A stretch of DNA of 64,000 bases from JBBDYG01 sp040901765. Its GTDB lineage: Bacteria > Planctomycetota > Planctomycetia > Pirellulales > Lacipirellulaceae. The notes under the pieces were generated by a model, which saw nothing but the letters and a program-made list of their open reading frames with translations, had not been told where the DNA came from and did no database searches. Positions 62,595-64,000 of this stretch are shown piece by piece. Location of the stretch: assembly GCA_040901765.1 (NCBI GenBank), contig JBBDYG010000019.1:136264-200263 (forward strand), given 5' to 3'. The position numbers and the translations under genes were made by a program. Position 1 is the first letter of the stretch. Every line of letters begins with the position of its first letter.

Positions 62595-62837
62595 TTAATC
62601 CCCCAGTGGGATCAGTTCAAAATGATGAACAGCCTCAGCCGCGTAGTGCAGAGCGGCCTGAATATCCTCGCGCTTTAGCTGCAGGTAGCTCGCCACGATT
62701 TGTTCCCAACTGTCACCCTCGTCCACACTGCCGACGATGACACTAACAGGAACTCTTGTCCCAGCGATACACGCATCGCCATGATGGATAGCGGGATCGA
62801 TGTGAATGCGCCCGCGCCAAGTTTCGAGTTCGGCCAT
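62595..62837 (-). CDS. DUF433 antitoxin-like protein
   Basis: This 80-residue protein matches DUF433 almost throughout: RIHIDPAIHHGDACIAGTRVPVSVIVGS and SWEQIVASYLQLKREDIQAAL. It has a winged-helix-like fold and is typically the antitoxin of a DUF5615 toxin, which it directly precedes. It follows the AF2212-like gene by 14 bases. Confidence 0.9.
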   Translation of the reverse strand: MAELETWRGRIHIDPAIHHGDACIAGTRVPVSVIVGSVDEGDSWEQIVASYLQLKREDIQAALHYAAEAVHHFELIPLGD

Positions 62838-62851
62838 TGTTGACCTTCAGG

Positions 62852-63103
62852 TTAGACCGCTTCGTAGATAATGCGGTCGTGATCGCGATTTGTGAGTCCA
62901 TCCTTCGGCGAATTATCTGGTAGGCGTTCCATGCGATCGAGATAATCGCACCATGCTTTGCGAGTATCTTCATTAATTTCGTCCGAGACCGCGGGCTGAG
63001 CGCTTTCCACTTGGACAACGGCCGGCGTACCCTCAGCCAATTCCACCGGCTCAAGCGGGCGGAATGTTCTGGCGTTAAACACGGCGGGAATCATGTGACT
63101 CAT
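62852..63103 (-). CDS. AF2212/DUF104-like antitoxin
   Basis: This is 83 residues from the ATG at 63103, with a second start at 63094 (MIPAVFNARTFRPLEPVEL). The N-terminal strand with AVFNARTFRPLEPVELAEG is the AF2212-like antitoxin fold, and the C-terminal segment GLTNRDHDRIIYE matches VapB-type partners. Such genes usually precede a VapC PIN toxin; here a DUF433-DUF5615 pair follows instead. Confidence 0.8.
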   Translation of the reverse strand: MSHMIPAVFNARTFRPLEPVELAEGTPAVVQVESAQPAVSDEINEDTRKAWCDYLDRMERLPDNSPKDGLTNRDHDRIIYEAV

Positions 63104-63276
63104 AGTGGAAGTATACTTTGCGCCCGGCATCGAAGTCCAGTCTTTTCAACGCCAGCTTATTTCCCGCCCGCTACTACTTCCCTTTGCGTCCGCGAATACT
63201 CTCCCAAAGGGATCGCATCCTGCAGCCCGAGGTGGACGCACTAGCGACCTACCCCGGGTAACGGACCAACCATGTT

Positions 63277-64000
63277 TCAGCTACCCTGAAAGGGTTGCGT
63301 CGGACCCGCCCGCGTAGCAAGCTCTTTTGCCGTTAGTTCCGGATTCAATGCAGGGAGGCTCAACTCGATTTTGCCCATCACAAAATCGGGGAACTCTTCT
63401 TCCCCAATGAGAACGCACCCGGTGCTAACGGCCAATTCCTTAGCTTTCGGCGTAAATTCGCTATTTGTAACGACGGCCCATGCGTCGCAATGCCAATGCT
63501 TCGCGCCTGCAAACACCTCTTGAATCGCTTTGTTACCGACGGGATGTCCGTATCCCTTCGCCTGTATCGCAAAGCACTTACAATCGAACCTCGCTATGAG
63601 ATCAACCCCCTGGTCGCTGCTTGCTCGTTGTCGCGTCCGTTTCGCTTCAGCACCTAATGCTCGAAACACCTCAAGCAAATAATCCTCCCAATCGTCGCCG
63701 CGCATTGCCTTCCAGTTCTGCTGTAGCAGCGAGGCGCGTTGCCACTCGACCGTTGCAATCAACTCGCGTCGCTCATTCGTGAGCACACGCAGCGACCGCT
63801 CTGCTGCTCCCAAGCGCGTTGCGATCTCATCTCTGCGTCTCGTCGATTCCTGCTGCTCCTTTTTTGCGTCCGCCAGATCACCACAAAGAAATTCGTCGGA
63901 GGGATAAGAGGATAATCTAACAAATCCCAATGTTGCCAGCAGTCCTCCTAACAGCCCGTTGAAATTCTCTCCAAGCCGCTTACCATATGTCCACGGGATT
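63277..64000 (-). CDS. Membrane-anchored Mrr-like restriction endonuclease (5' end outside window)
   Basis: The frame is open to the window edge on the right, so the true start lies beyond it. From the edge inward there is a hydrophobic stretch (GLLGGLLATLGFV), then a coiled coil (~30-90 residues further) and a nuclease domain. That domain has GDDWEDYLLEVFRALGAEA, DQGVDLIARF with the catalytic Asp and FAIQAKGYG with the Q-x-K pair of the Mrr_cat family. It then has VGNKAIQEVFAGAKHW. The fold cleaves modified or foreign DNA in characterised Mrr enzymes. No methyltransferase is nearby in this window. Confidence 0.85.
   Translation of the reverse strand, partial: IPWTYGKRLGENFNGLLGGLLATLGFVRLSSYPSDEFLCGDLADAKKEQQESTRRRDEIATRLGAAERSLRVLTNERRELIATVEWQRASLLQQNWKAMRGDDWEDYLLEVFRALGAEAKRTRQRASSDQGVDLIARFDCKCFAIQAKGYGHPVGNKAIQEVFAGAKHWHCDAWAVVTNSEFTPKAKELAVSTGCVLIGEEEFPDFVMGKIELSLPALNPELTAKELATRAGPTQPFQGS

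Overview
The window looks like a chromosome segment from a planctomycete of the Pirellulales type. The evidence is lineage-typical families seen directly: a DUF1501 protein next to a PSCyt1/DUF1549/DUF1553 protein, a DUF1559 pseudopilin-like protein, PVC-type c-type cytochrome domains, serine/threonine kinases with WD40 propellers paired with ECF sigma factors, a large protein with an N-terminal LEPR-like motif, and several secreted proteins ending in a dockerin-like double repeat plus a PEP-CTERM tail. Base composition is GC-rich throughout. I saw no rRNA, tRNA, CRISPR array, integrase or transposase gene.

Layout. 1-972 is the 3' end of a heme-binding protein. 1069-16771 is one long minus-strand operon read from right to left: MoxR ATPase, (inserted GxxExxY cassette), DUF58, BatA-type VWA, a second VWA/amidotransferase-like membrane protein, a DUF4175-like giant, two related small exported proteins, a terpene-cyclase-fold protein and a TlpA-like thioredoxin protein. 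17083-21612 holds a Rieske oxygenase, a nitroreductase and a sugar-dehydrogenase/diheme cytochrome. 21786-35450 is a plus-strand surface-glycan locus: two polytopic membrane proteins, two GtrA proteins (one fused to a ribulose-phosphate-epimerase-like domain), an AraD-like epimerase, a GT2 glycosyltransferase, a triple-domain phosphoryl enzyme (2H phosphoesterase + nucleotidyltransferase + histidine phosphatase), a sugar nucleotidyltransferase and a GDPD-like protein. It is interrupted by a small exported protein and a frameshifted S8 protease. 35831-46250 carries a very large secreted protein with an Ig/PKD array, a gamma-glutamyltransferase and three PEP-CTERM proteins. 46487-51230 is a kinase/sigma pair. 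51421-57674 is the sigma - FecR - DUF1553 - DUF1501 set. 58158-62156 holds a PEP-CTERM protein, a DUF1559 protein and a lipoprotein. 62178-64000 is a toxin-antitoxin-like trio plus a membrane-anchored Mrr-like nuclease cut by the window edge.

Two themes stand out. First, the 21.8-35.4 kb locus combines sugar-phosphate epimerases, activation enzymes, a glycosyltransferase and flippase-like proteins in unusual fusions; the likely job (inference) is to make and export a pentose- or polyol-phosphate-containing surface glycan. Second, the window is rich in short inverted-repeat elements of at least six unrelated families. They sit at gene boundaries, are sometimes nested, and in several places have been absorbed in frame into coding sequence. 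One family flanks a GxxExxY nuclease-fold gene in inverted orientation and also occurs twice without any gene inside, which suggests a mobile cassette.
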